Positions 16,009 to 23,942 of a stretch of DNA of 64,000 bases are shown here, one piece after another. Below the pieces are notes generated by a model. It worked only from the letters and a program-made list of their open reading frames with translations, had not been told where the DNA came from and did not search any database. Made by a program: the position numbers and the translations under genes. The stretch's first letter is position 1; the number at the start of each line of letters is the position of its first letter. This stretch comes from an uncultured Collinsella sp. (GTDB taxonomy: Bacteria; Actinomycetota; Coriobacteriia; Coriobacteriales; Coriobacteriaceae). The stretch spans positions 62,001 to 126,000 of the forward strand of contig CAKUNE010000003.1 in the NCBI GenBank assembly GCA_934668345.1, in the 5' to 3' direction.

Positions 16009-17751
16009 ATGGCGAACGACAGCAAGACATGGCGGTGCGGAAAGTACGAGCTCAGCTTTGACCGTCCGCGCATCATGGGCGTCCTCAACGTGACGCCCGA
16101 TTCGTTTAGCGACGGCGGCGAGCACTTCGACCCAGATGCCGCTATCGAGTACGGTCTGGCGATGCTCGACGCCGGCGCCGACATCATCGACGTGGGCGGC
16201 GAGTCCACGCGTCCCGGCTTTACCCCGGTCAATCCCGACGAGGAGGCTCGCCGCGTGCTGCCCGTGGTGCGCGCGCTGGCCAAGGAGGGCGCCATCGTCT
16301 CGATCGACACCCGTCATGTGGCGGTCGCCAAGGCGGCCGTGCGCTGCGGCGCCTCGATCGTCAACGACGTGACCGGCTTCACCGACCCCAAGATGGTCGA
16401 GTTTGTTAAGACGAGCACCTGCGGCGTCATCGTGATGCATGCCGGCGAGGTCGCCGCGCCCGCTCGTACGCACGCGACGGTGCAGCTCGATACCTCGGCC
16501 GCGGCGTTTGTTGCCGAGAAGGCGCGCGAAGCGGCTGCTGAGGCCGCGCGCGAGGCGGAGAAGCCTGCCCGCCGTCGCCGTGGCAAGCTGCTGGGCGACC
16601 CTAAGCCCGAGGCGAAGCTCCCGGGTGGCGTGGTGCAGCCCTCGCTGCCGTTTGGTGAACCGGAGCCCACGTCTGAGCCCGCAAGCGAGCAGGAGGCGCC
16701 CGCCACCGAGCAGGCTACTGCCGCCGAGACCGTCGCGCCCGCGCCCGAGGCCGCGCCCGCAGCCACCGAGGCCGCATCGGAGCCCAATGACCACCTGGCC
16801 GCCATGATGCGCCGCAGCGCCCGCCGCGAGGAAGCCTACGTGCCCACCTCGCAGCTCCGCCGCTTCACCCTGCCCGATTCGGCGCCCATCATGCGCCGCG
16901 TCATGGGCTTTCTGTCCGACCAGGCCCGCGCGCTCATCCACGCCGGCGTGTCGCGCGACCGCATCTGCATCGATCCCGGTCCGGGCTTTGGCAAGACGGC
17001 CAACGAGGACATCGTCATCCAGCGCGAGACTGCCAAGATGGCGTCACTGGGCTATCCGCTCATGTGTGCCGTATCGCGCAAGCGCTTTGTGGGCGCCGTC
17101 TCGGGCGTGACCGAGGCCGCCGAGCGCGATGCCGCTACGTTTGGCGTGTGCCTGGGCGCCATCCAGGCCGGTGCCAACATCGTGCGCGTGCACGACGCCG
17201 CGGGTTTTGCGCAGTTCCTGAACGGCTACTGGGCGGTTGCCAAGCCGCAGCCGCGCCGCGCGTTTGTGGCCGTGGGCTCCAACCTGGGGCACCGCTGTGA
17301 CAACATCCGCGCCGCACGCGACATGATCGCCGAGATTCCACTCACCTGCGTGTCCAACTCCTCCAAGATCTACGAGAGCGAGCCGGCCTACGAGACGCGC
17401 CAGGACGCGTTTGCCAACGCCGTCATCGAGATCAAGACCGAGCTGGCGCCGTTGGTGCTGCTCGACGAGCTCATGAAGATCGAGGCCGAGCTGGGCCGCG
17501 ACCGTTCCAAGAAGGCCAAGGCCAACGGCCCGCGTACCATCGACTTGGACCTGCTGTGGATGGACGGCGAGACCCACGGCGGCAAAAAGCTGCGCCTGCC
17601 GCATCCGCTGATCGGCGAGCGCGACTTTGTGCTGGTGCCGCTCGAGGATCTGATGCACGACCCGGCGCGGTTCTTCCGCTACAACGGCGTCGAGGTCAAG
17701 GAGCCCGAGGATCGCGTGGGCCATATCGTGGGCGAATTGGGGCGTATGTAG
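16009..17751 (+). CDS. folP: Bifunctional dihydropteroate synthase / HPPK (FolP-FolK fusion)
   Basis: Catalyses two consecutive folate steps. DHPS motifs: GVLNVTPDSFSDGG (24-37), DVGGESTRPG (61-70), SIDTRHV, NDVTGF, DPGPGFGKT (322-330), SRKRFVG and VRVHD. HPPK follows from residue about 418: AVGSNLGHRCDNI, YESEPAYET and GPRTIDLDLLW. Unusually, residues about 151-290 interrupt the DHPS barrel with an Ala/Glu/Pro-rich, low-complexity insert containing a basic patch. ATG 16009 has AGGAGG 6 bases upstream; the in-frame ATG at 16003 is too close to it. The fusion order FolP-FolK is known in actinobacteria. The next gene starts immediately after its stop. Confidence 0.93.
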   Translation: MANDSKTWRCGKYELSFDRPRIMGVLNVTPDSFSDGGEHFDPDAAIEYGLAMLDAGADIIDVGGESTRPGFTPVNPDEEARRVLPVVRALAKEGAIVSIDTRHVAVAKAAVRCGASIVNDVTGFTDPKMVEFVKTSTCGVIVMHAGEVAAPARTHATVQLDTSAAAFVAEKAREAAAEAAREAEKPARRRRGKLLGDPKPEAKLPGGVVQPSLPFGEPEPTSEPASEQEAPATEQATAAETVAPAPEAAPAATEAASEPNDHLAAMMRRSARREEAYVPTSQLRRFTLPDSAPIMRRVMGFLSDQARALIHAGVSRDRICIDPGPGFGKTANEDIVIQRETAKMASLGYPLMCAVSRKRFVGAVSGVTEAAERDAATFGVCLGAIQAGANIVRVHDAAGFAQFLNGYWAVAKPQPRRAFVAVGSNLGHRCDNIRAARDMIAEIPLTCVSNSSKIYESEPAYETRQDAFANAVIEIKTELAPLVLLDELMKIEAELGRDRSKKAKANGPRTIDLDLLWMDGETHGGKKLRLPHPLIGERDFVLVPLEDLMHDPARFFRYNGVEVKEPEDRVGHIVGELGRM

Positions 17752-18453
17752 ATGATCGAGATGAATGCTGTTGCCGCCGGCACCGAGCTTGACGCGGCGC
17801 GTGACGCGGGCCGCGAGGGCGTGTCCGCGGGCTGGTGCGCGTGGAGCGCGGGCGATGCTTCGCTGACGTTTTCGCTGGTTGTGCGCCCCGATGTGAATAT
17901 GCACGCCTTCCACGGCCTGCCGTTTGTGGCCGCGATGGGCATGATGGATGCGCTTACGGGCACGGCTACAACGCCGGGTCTTGGCCTTGCCGGCAATGTG
18001 GGTATCCAGTGGCCGAGCGACATCGTGTGCGGCGCGCCCGCATTTGAGACGTCACTTGCGAGCGTTGCCGTTAACGGCGGTGCCGGCGCCGCGGGCATGT
18101 TTGCCGCGGTGACGGTGGATATTGAGCGTACGGCGCTAGACGAGCTCGGCGTGGATATGGCAGATGAGGCGCTGATCGAGGCATTGGCCGCCGCCGTGCT
18201 GGTCCGCGTGGACACCTGGGCGGTTGCCGCCAACACACCACAGGGCGCTGCCGGCCCGCTGGCTCCGGTGCTGGGCGAGTACTTTGACATGGTGCCGCTG
18301 CTGGGCCGTCAGGTCGCGGCGGTATCGCCCAGCGGCCTGCCGCTCGTAGTCGGTGTGTTTGCGGGCCTGGACATCTGGGGTCGCGCGACCATCAAGACCG
18401 ACGCCGGCGAGCAGGAGTTTCCGCCCGAGGCCGTACGAATCCGCGGCTTGTAG
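17752..18453 (+). CDS. Degenerate biotin-protein-ligase-like protein
   Basis: 233 residues. TFSLVVRP (39-46), the following helix, GIQWPSD (84-90) and a C-terminal SH3-like strand set (GLDIWGRATIKTDAGEQEF) line up with the BirA catalytic and C-terminal domains. The N-terminal GRGRRG biotin loop is absent, and the KWPND lysine, needed in active ligases, is Gln86 here. There is no DNA-binding domain. The protein is therefore probably not an active biotin ligase and may bind a ligand or partner. The start abuts the folP-folK stop, so co-translation is likely. The homology is read by eye and moderately secure. Confidence 0.6.
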   Translation: MIEMNAVAAGTELDAARDAGREGVSAGWCAWSAGDASLTFSLVVRPDVNMHAFHGLPFVAAMGMMDALTGTATTPGLGLAGNVGIQWPSDIVCGAPAFETSLASVAVNGGAGAAGMFAAVTVDIERTALDELGVDMADEALIEALAAAVLVRVDTWAVAANTPQGAAGPLAPVLGEYFDMVPLLGRQVAAVSPSGLPLVVGVFAGLDIWGRATIKTDAGEQEFPPEAVRIRGL

Positions 18454-18487
18454 CGCGGGTCCGCACGCAAAGATAACGATGACAACG

Positions 18488-18521
18488 AAGCCCTCCTCGG
18501 CTAGCGCCGGGGAGGGCTTTT
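18488..18521 (+). terminator. Intrinsic terminator of the folP operon
   Basis: AAGCCCTCC (18488-18496) pairs with GGAGGGCTT (18511-18519), and TTTT follows the stem core. Confidence 0.88.
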
Positions 18522-18549
18522 GTGTGAGCAGAGAGGATGGCCACGTTCG

Positions 18550-18594
18550 TCCTATTCCTCAAAAATGAAAATAATTCAGTTTTGAGGAATAGGA
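18550..18594. repeat. Palindrome upstream of DUF4143 ATPase, copy 1
   Basis: TCCTATTCCTCAAAA (18550-18564) and its exact complement (18580-18594). The dyad continues inward through TGAA/TTCA with one mismatch. Strongly AT-rich against the local background. Confidence 0.9.
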
Positions 18595-18637
18595 TTTAGC
18601 CAGCTCGACCTTTCACGAGGTATATTCGGTGCAGAGC

Positions 18638-18678
18638 CTATTCCTCAAAACTGAAAAAATTTCAATTTTGAGGAATAG
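18638..18678. repeat. Palindrome upstream of DUF4143 ATPase, copy 2
   Basis: CTATTCCTCAAAA (18638-18650) pairs with TTTTGAGGAATAG (18666-18678), with CTGAAA...TTTCAA inside. It ends 27 bases before the ATPase start, in the position of an operator or leader hairpin. Confidence 0.9.
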
Positions 18679-18705
18679 CAACGAAAGACCGCAGGGAGGC
18701 CGCCA

Positions 18706-19902
18706 ATGAAACTCATCAATAGGACGTCGTATATGGACACGTTGACGAGCCTTATCGGCGTGCCGGATATCAAGGTCATCACGGGCATTCGCCGTAGTGG
18801 AAAATCGAAATTGCTCGAGGCCCTTCGCGACTACGTAGAGGCCAACCTGCCCGATTCGAATATCATCCATATCAATTACAACCTCGATGAATTCGAGGGC
18901 CTGCTCGAATACCATGCGCTACTTGCCTACGTAAAAGAGCGTCGGGCGCCCGGCAAGCAAAACTTCCTGCTTATCGACGAGGTTCAGATGTGCGACGGCT
19001 TCGAGCGTGCGATTAACAGTCTCCACGCGTCCGAGCAATACGACATTTTCATTACCGGATCGAACGCCTTTTTGCTGTCGAGCGATCTGTCGACGCTCTT
19101 TACGGGGCGCACGTTCGAGATCGAGGTGTTCCCCTTCTCGTTTGAGGAGTATCGTTCTTACACCGATGGGGGCGAGGTCGACCGCGACTTTGACGAGTAC
19201 GCGAGGACCGGTGGCATGTCCGGCTCCTACCCTTATCCGTTACAGGAGCAGCGTTATCAATATCTCTCCAACGTCTTTAAGACACTCATTGTGAGAGATA
19301 TCGTTCAACGGCATAACGTGAGAAACGAATCGGCCTTGCTGCGCATTGCCGATTACATGATGGACAACGTCTCCAACATCACGTCGGCTCGCAACATTAC
19401 GGACGCTTTGAATGCGGACGGGCTCAAGATTACGAACAAGACGGTCGGCACGTACATGGGGTACCTGTGCGACGCGTTCGCCTTCTATAAGGTGCGCCGA
19501 TATGACATTCGCGGCAAGAAATACCTTAAGAGCGGTGAGAAGTATTATCTGGCGGACCATGCATTTAAATACGCCCTGCTTGGAACACGCGGCATGGATT
19601 GGGGTCGTGTGTACGAGAACACGGTGGCTATTGAGCTGCTGCGCCGCGGATACGAGGTGTACGTCGGCGTGCTCTACAAAAAGGAAATTGATTTTGTAGC
19701 AATCAGGCGAAGCGAGAAACTCTACATTCAGGTGAGCGACGATATCAGCTCGGATAAGACGTTCGAGAGGGAGATTTCGCCGCTCCTGAGCATTGGCGAT
19801 GCGTATCCCAAGATGATTCTCGCCCGTACGCATCACGAGACAACAGATCGCGATGGGGTGCAGGTTGTGGATCTGGCGAGATGGCTGGCCGGCGAGGCGT
19901 AG
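18706..19902 (+). CDS. AAA_14/DUF4143 family ATPase
   Basis: 398 residues. Walker A GIRRSGKSKLL (27-37) and Walker B FLLIDEVQ lie in the N-terminal AAA domain, with ITGSNAFLLSS as sensor 1 region. The C-terminal DUF4143 part includes YLADHAFKYALLG and EIDFVAIR, which resembles a PD-(D/E)XK-like fold element. These ATPases are common in gut bacteria, often in many copies, and their role is poorly known. ATG 18706 follows GGGAGG. The gene has its own flanking palindromes on both sides and no obvious operon partner, so it behaves as a self-contained cassette. Base use is a little richer in AT than its neighbours. Confidence 0.9.
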   Translation: MKLINRTSYMDTLTSLIGVPDIKVITGIRRSGKSKLLEALRDYVEANLPDSNIIHINYNLDEFEGLLEYHALLAYVKERRAPGKQNFLLIDEVQMCDGFERAINSLHASEQYDIFITGSNAFLLSSDLSTLFTGRTFEIEVFPFSFEEYRSYTDGGEVDRDFDEYARTGGMSGSYPYPLQEQRYQYLSNVFKTLIVRDIVQRHNVRNESALLRIADYMMDNVSNITSARNITDALNADGLKITNKTVGTYMGYLCDAFAFYKVRRYDIRGKKYLKSGEKYYLADHAFKYALLGTRGMDWGRVYENTVAIELLRRGYEVYVGVLYKKEIDFVAIRRSEKLYIQVSDDISSDKTFEREISPLLSIGDAYPKMILARTHHETTDRDGVQVVDLARWLAGEA

Positions 19903-19912
19903 CGCCTCTCGG

Positions 19913-19957
19913 GTCTATTCTTCAAAACTGAATAATTTTTGATTTTGAGGAATAGAC
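19913..19957. repeat. Palindrome downstream of DUF4143 ATPase, copy 3
   Basis: GTCTATTCTTCAAAA (19913-19927) pairs with TTTTGAGGAATAGAC (19943-19957) with one mismatch. The same sequence family as the two upstream copies. It starts 11 bases after the ATPase stop and ends 13 bases from the coaX stop. Confidence 0.9.
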
Positions 19958-19969
19958 TCGGCGTTCGTT

Positions 19970-20743
19970 CTACCCCAGCTCCTGCATGCGGCGGTAGATT
20001 TCGCAGATGCCCTTGATGGTGAGCTGACCGTCGACCACGTCGAAGGCGTCGGTCGAACCGGCGACGATGCTGGCGAGGCCACCCGTGGCGATGACGGTGG
20101 CGTCCTCGCGCCCCAGCTCGCGCTTCATGCGCGTGACCAGGCCCTCTGCCATGGCAGCGGCACCCATTACGGCGCCGACCTTGATGCACTCCTCGGTATC
20201 GCGGCCGATGGCGTGCTCGGGTGCCTCAAGCGGAACGCTGGCGAGTTTGGCGGCGCGGGCGGCGAGCGCGTCCATGGAGATGCGGATGCCCGGCGCGATT
20301 GCTCCGCCAATGTAGTAACCGTCCTCGTCGATAACGTCGATATTGGTCGCGGTACCAAAGTCCACCACGATCGCCGGGGCGCCGTAGAAGGTCTCGGCCG
20401 CGACGGCGTTGGCGATGCGGTCCGCACCCACAGCCTGGGGGCGCGCCGCGCGCAGCTTGGTCACGGCCGCCGTCTGCGGGCCGATGACGATAGCGTCTGC
20501 TGCGATGCGATCGGCAACGGCGTGCCACTCGCGCGAGAGCTGCGGCACCACGCCGGCAAAGGCGATTGCGTCGACCGCGTCGAGCGAGAGGTCGTACATC
20601 TTAAAGAAGCCCATCAGGCGCACGTGGATCTCGTCGGCGGTAAAGGAGCGGTCGGTGGGCATGCGCCACGACTGCACCAGCTCGTCTCCGTCAAACAGGC
20701 CCATGGCCGTCTGCGTATTTCCCATATCGATAGCGAGCAGCAT
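19970..20743 (-). CDS. coaX: Type III pantothenate kinase
   Basis: First step of coenzyme A synthesis, phosphorylating pantothenate. The 257-residue protein starts with the ASKHA phosphate loop LLAIDMGNTQTAMGLFDG. It also has GADRIANAVAAE and VVDFGTATNIDVID, as in CoaX. ATG 20743 has GGGAG just upstream; a longer in-frame leader starting at 20830 lacks family similarity. Monocistronic, convergent with the ATPase cassette. Confidence 0.95.
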   Translation of the reverse strand: MLLAIDMGNTQTAMGLFDGDELVQSWRMPTDRSFTADEIHVRLMGFFKMYDLSLDAVDAIAFAGVVPQLSREWHAVADRIAADAIVIGPQTAAVTKLRAARPQAVGADRIANAVAAETFYGAPAIVVDFGTATNIDVIDEDGYYIGGAIAPGIRISMDALAARAAKLASVPLEAPEHAIGRDTEECIKVGAVMGAAAMAEGLVTRMKRELGREDATVIATGGLASIVAGSTDAFDVVDGQLTIKGICEIYRRMQELG

Positions 20744-20878
20744 GTCTACTCCCGGTGTCGGCGTAAAAGGACGCGCACCATTGTATACGTGCCGTCGGCG
20801 TTGGGCTGCGAGTCGTTTACGGGGACACATGGGCTGAAAGATATAAATATGAAGGAATTATGCTCTACGAGATTTTCC

Positions 20879-20907
20879 TTGCCGTTTACCGAACTCCCGC
20901 GTAATAT
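20879..20907 (+). promoter_or_regulatory. Promoter of initiator tRNA
   Basis: TTGCCG (20879-20884), a 17-base spacer, then TAATAT (20902-20907). The mature tRNA starts about 31 bases after the -10 element. Confidence 0.6.
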
Positions 20908-20938
20908 ACTTTCTTGCGCACATGAGGCGCCCAGACAT

Positions 20939-21015
20939 TGCGGGGTGGAGCAGTCTGGTAGCTCGCCGGGCTCATAACCCGGAGGTCGTAGGTTCAAATC
21001 CTGCCCCCGCGACCA
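20939..21015 (+). tRNA. Initiator tRNA-fMet (CAT)
   Basis: 77 nucleotides folding into a complete cloverleaf with encoded CCA (21013-21015). The anticodon CAT is at 20973-20975. The anticodon stem has three consecutive G-C pairs (GGG/CCC), the mark of initiator tRNA. The 1:72 position is T-G rather than a Watson-Crick pair, again as expected for an initiator, in which pairing at 1:72 is avoided; the common bacterial mismatch is C-A. A terminator follows. Confidence 0.95.
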
Positions 21016-21024
21016 AGAACTTAC

Positions 21025-21054
21025 AGCTCGTCGGCCTAGCCGGCGAGCTTTTTT
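21025..21054 (+). terminator. Terminator of tRNA-fMet
   Basis: AGCTCGTCGGC (21025-21035) pairs with GCCGGCGAGCT (21039-21049), followed by a run of six T. Confidence 0.92.
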
Positions 21055-21103
21055 GTTATTTGGGAACCGTGTTTTCGGTCCAATTCTCAACTTCCCAAAC
21101 AAA

Positions 21104-21321
21104 ATCTCAATCTGTAACACCTGGACTCGATTTGGGCGGCTAACTGTTACAGACCGAGATATACCGGTGGGTTGGGTCGTGTTTGTCTAAATCTGTAACA
21201 CGAGGGACGGATTTTGCCGAGTTGTTGTTATAGATTGAGATTTTCTAGCAGACGGGTTTGGTTTGTCTCAATCTGTAACAGGTAGGACTGGTTTTGCTGA
21301 GTAACTGTTACAGATCGAGAC
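21104..21321. repeat. Tandem array of three palindromes, period about 80 bp
   Basis: Arms: 21104-21119/21145-21160, 21185-21200/21226-21241 and 21265-21280/21306-21321. The left arm is TCTCAATCTGTAACA and the right arm TGTTACAGAnCGAGA, with small changes. Between arms is a 25-base segment of the GGACTGGTTTTGC type. Starts are 81 and 80 bases apart. The array has no gene and fills the space between the tRNA terminator and the flavoenzyme gene. Confidence 0.9.
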
Positions 21322-21462
21322 AAACCGACGGGCCGCCCCGCCCCATCCACCTACAGCTACCTGCTATCCGCCGATTTCCGTTGTGCCGCTGTGCCCCCAT
21401 GCCATATCCTTTAGACAACTACGTGGCATCATCGCCGCCGCGCCTACAAGAGAGGAATGTCC

Positions 21463-23493
21463 ATGACCGCACCTGCATCCAAGCTGCTCCAGCCCATTAC
21501 GGTTGGCCCCCTTGAGCTCAAGAACCGCATTATGTTCCCGCCGCTGACCACCGGCTACGAGGAGCGTGACGGCTCCATCGGCGAGCGCAGCCTGGCCTTT
21601 TACGAGCGTCTGGCCCGTGGCGGCGTGAGCTACATCGTCATCGGCGACGTCGCTCCCGTCATGACCGCGAGCCCCACGCCCAAGCTGGCGACCGACGCCC
21701 AGATCCCCACGTTTAAGGCGCTGGCCGACACCGTCCACAAGCACGGCGCCAAGGTCGCGCTGCAGCTGTTCCACCCCGAGTACGACGTGCCCGGCGTCGG
21801 CCGCATGGTCATGGGTTCCATGGCCGCCGCCAAGGCCGCGCAGGAGGCCAAGGCCGCCGGCGACGAGGAGACCTTCGCCGCCAAGATGGCCGAGTCCAAC
21901 GAGATCCGCAAGCAGGCCTACGCCAAGTTGCACCACGATATGCAGCACTTTGTGAACGAGGCGAGCGTGGAGCAGCTCACCCAGATCAAGGAGGCCATCG
22001 CTGCCTCGGCCGCTCGCGCGCAGCAGGCCGGTATCGACGCCATCGAGGTCCACGGCGACCGCCTGGTGGGTTCGCTGTGCTCGGCCATCCTCAACAAGCG
22101 CACCGACGAGTACGGCGGCTCGTTCCAGAACCGCGTCCGCTATGCGCTGGAGGTCGTCGCCGCCATTAAGGAGGCCGCGCCGCAGCTGATGGTGGAGTAC
22201 AAGCTCCCCGTGATCATGGAGAACCCCGACGGCACGCCGCGCGGCAAGGGCGGCCTGCAGCCCGACGAGGCCTGCGAGTTTGCCAAGCTGCTCGAGGACG
22301 CCGGCATCGACATGATCCAAGTGGCGCAGGCAAACCACACCGGCAACATGGGCGACACCATTCCGCCCATGGGCGCCATGCCCTACAACTGGACGCTGCC
22401 CGTGGCCGAGCGCGTCAAGGCCCTGGTCTCCGTGCCGGTGGCAACCGTCGGCCGCGTGGTTTCGGTCGAGGCCGGCGAGAAGATCCTGGAGGACGGCTCG
22501 GCAGACATCGTCGCCTACGGCCGCTCGCTCATGTGCGACCCCGACATTGCGCTGAAGGCCGCGACCGGCGAGCCCATCCGCGAGTGCCTCAACTGCAATA
22601 AAGGCTGCGTCGACGCGATTCAAAACCGCAATTACATCTCGTGCGTACTTAATGCCGAGAACGGTGACGAGGCGACCATCGCCATTAAGCCGGGCGAGGG
22701 CGACAAGAAGATTGCCGTGGTGGGCGGCGGTATCGCCGGCCTGGAGGCCGCGCGCGTGGCGGCCAAGCGCGGCTACGACGTGACCGTCTACGAGGCGAGC
22801 GATCACCTGGGCGGCCAGATTGTGCTTGCGGCAGCGCCTCCGCGCAAGGACGAGATTATGCGCTCGGTCGAGTACTACGAGAAGATTCTGCCTGGCCTGG
22901 GCGTTAAGGTTGAACTCAACCACGCCGCCACGGCAGAGGACCTCAACGCCGCCGACGCCGCGATTGTGGCCGTGGGCGCGCACGACGTGGTCATCCCCGT
23001 CCCGGGCGCCGACTCGGAGAAGGTCGTCTCGAGCTGGGACGTGCTGGCCGGCAAGGTGGAGCTTACGGGCCGCGTCGCCGTCATTGGCGGTGGCTTGGTG
23101 GGCACCGAGACTGCCGAGTACCTGCTGCAGCACGGCTGCGAGGTGGCGATCGTGGAGATGCTCGACAAGATTGCCGCAGGCGAGTCCGAGACCATTCTGC
23201 CGCTGATTATGAGCGACTTTGCCGCCCACAACGTGGAGCAGCACGTTAAGACCCGCCTGACCGCCATTACCGACGAGGGCGTGGAGGCCGTTCGTACCAC
23301 CGAGGACGGCGCCGAGGAGCCGGTGAAGATCGCCTGCGATTACGTGGTGATGGCCGTGGGCTCGAAGGCCAACGCGTTTGACCTGGATGGCGTGACGGTG
23401 CCCGTGACCTGCGTGGGCGACTGCTCGGGCGAGCGCACCGCCGACATCGCGAGCGCCATTCGCACGGCGTATCACGCGGCCAACGAGCTGTAG
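21463..23493 (+). CDS. OYE-type FMN/4Fe-4S/FAD oxidoreductase (2-enoate / 2,4-dienoyl-CoA reductase family)
   Basis: 676 residues in the FadH/BaiCD layout. An N-terminal OYE barrel (about 1-365) comes first. The 4Fe-4S motif C375-x2-C378-x3-C382-x11-C394 follows. Then come FAD (GGGIAGLEAA, near 423) and NAD (GGGLVGTETAEYL) Rossmann folds. Such enzymes reduce activated C=C bonds of enoates, bile acids or other small molecules in anaerobes. The usual barrel motif with HGYL is replaced by EVHGDRLVGSL, so the active site may differ. ATG 21463 is preferred over 21457 because AGAGG lies at proper distance. Single gene between the palindrome array and a terminator. Substrate not assignable. Confidence 0.88.
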   Translation: MTAPASKLLQPITVGPLELKNRIMFPPLTTGYEERDGSIGERSLAFYERLARGGVSYIVIGDVAPVMTASPTPKLATDAQIPTFKALADTVHKHGAKVALQLFHPEYDVPGVGRMVMGSMAAAKAAQEAKAAGDEETFAAKMAESNEIRKQAYAKLHHDMQHFVNEASVEQLTQIKEAIAASAARAQQAGIDAIEVHGDRLVGSLCSAILNKRTDEYGGSFQNRVRYALEVVAAIKEAAPQLMVEYKLPVIMENPDGTPRGKGGLQPDEACEFAKLLEDAGIDMIQVAQANHTGNMGDTIPPMGAMPYNWTLPVAERVKALVSVPVATVGRVVSVEAGEKILEDGSADIVAYGRSLMCDPDIALKAATGEPIRECLNCNKGCVDAIQNRNYISCVLNAENGDEATIAIKPGEGDKKIAVVGGGIAGLEAARVAAKRGYDVTVYEASDHLGGQIVLAAAPPRKDEIMRSVEYYEKILPGLGVKVELNHAATAEDLNAADAAIVAVGAHDVVIPVPGADSEKVVSSWDVLAGKVELTGRVAVIGGGLVGTETAEYLLQHGCEVAIVEMLDKIAAGESETILPLIMSDFAAHNVEQHVKTRLTAITDEGVEAVRTTEDGAEEPVKIACDYVVMAVGSKANAFDLDGVTVPVTCVGDCSGERTADIASAIRTAYHAANEL

Positions 23494-23568
23494 TTGAACA
23501 TCGCGGCCAGGCGGGGCGGTAGCACGGATCCGCCTCGCCCGGCTGTGTCCCGTCGGGTGTCAACCGGT

Positions 23569-23604
23569 GCGGGGCCTGCAAGCGCAGCAGGCCCCGCCCT
23601 TTTT
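23569..23604 (+). terminator. Terminator of the OYE-type gene
   Basis: GCGGGGCCTGC (23569-23579) pairs with GCAGGCCCCGC (23587-23597), followed by CCTTTTTG. Confidence 0.92.
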
Positions 23605-23933
23605 GTTTTGCTCCGGTGGATGGCAATGCGCGGTAATCATGAGGAGTAAGGACGTCTACTGCCTTGCCGATTACTCAAAATTATTGGGGGAGGGGTTAAT
23701 AACTATATCCTCTATGCCAAAGGACATAAAGAGATGCCAATTTTGTTGACAAGCGAATGACGATTAGCTGCGAGTCAGCTACCAGCGTAAATAATCGATA
23801 AAGAAATGTCGTAAATTGGTGCCAAATGCCCAGATAACACCGCGTCTATTTTAATTAACTGCTTTGAGCAAACAGTAAAATGCTACTATCTAACTTGCAC
23901 GTAAGAAAGCAGATTAACGGTTAAGGCTAAGAA
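23605..23933. other. AT-rich gene-free region before the HTH gene
   Basis: About 330 bases, clearly richer in A and T than the rest of the window, with no credible gene. TTGACA occurs at 23746 but no good -10 follows at the right distance; TTGAGC (23864) with TACTAT (23884) is a weak candidate. The composition suggests a long regulatory region or acquired DNA. Confidence 0.5.
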
Positions 23934-23942
23934 GTGGCAGGT

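Noticed and set aside
17752..18453. Active biotin-protein ligase (birA)
   Set aside because: The GRGRRG loop and the essential lysine of KWPND are missing.
21104..21321. CRISPR array
   Set aside because: The three units are palindromic repeats with similar, not unique, interiors, and no cas gene is in the window.
21364..23475. A 703-codon open frame opposite the OYE-type gene
   Set aside because: The plus strand has complete flavin, iron-sulfur and NAD motifs; the opposite frame is a GC-skew artefact.
23567..23749. A 60-codon frame after the OYE terminator
   Set aside because: It begins inside the terminator stem and has no ribosome site or recognisable sequence.
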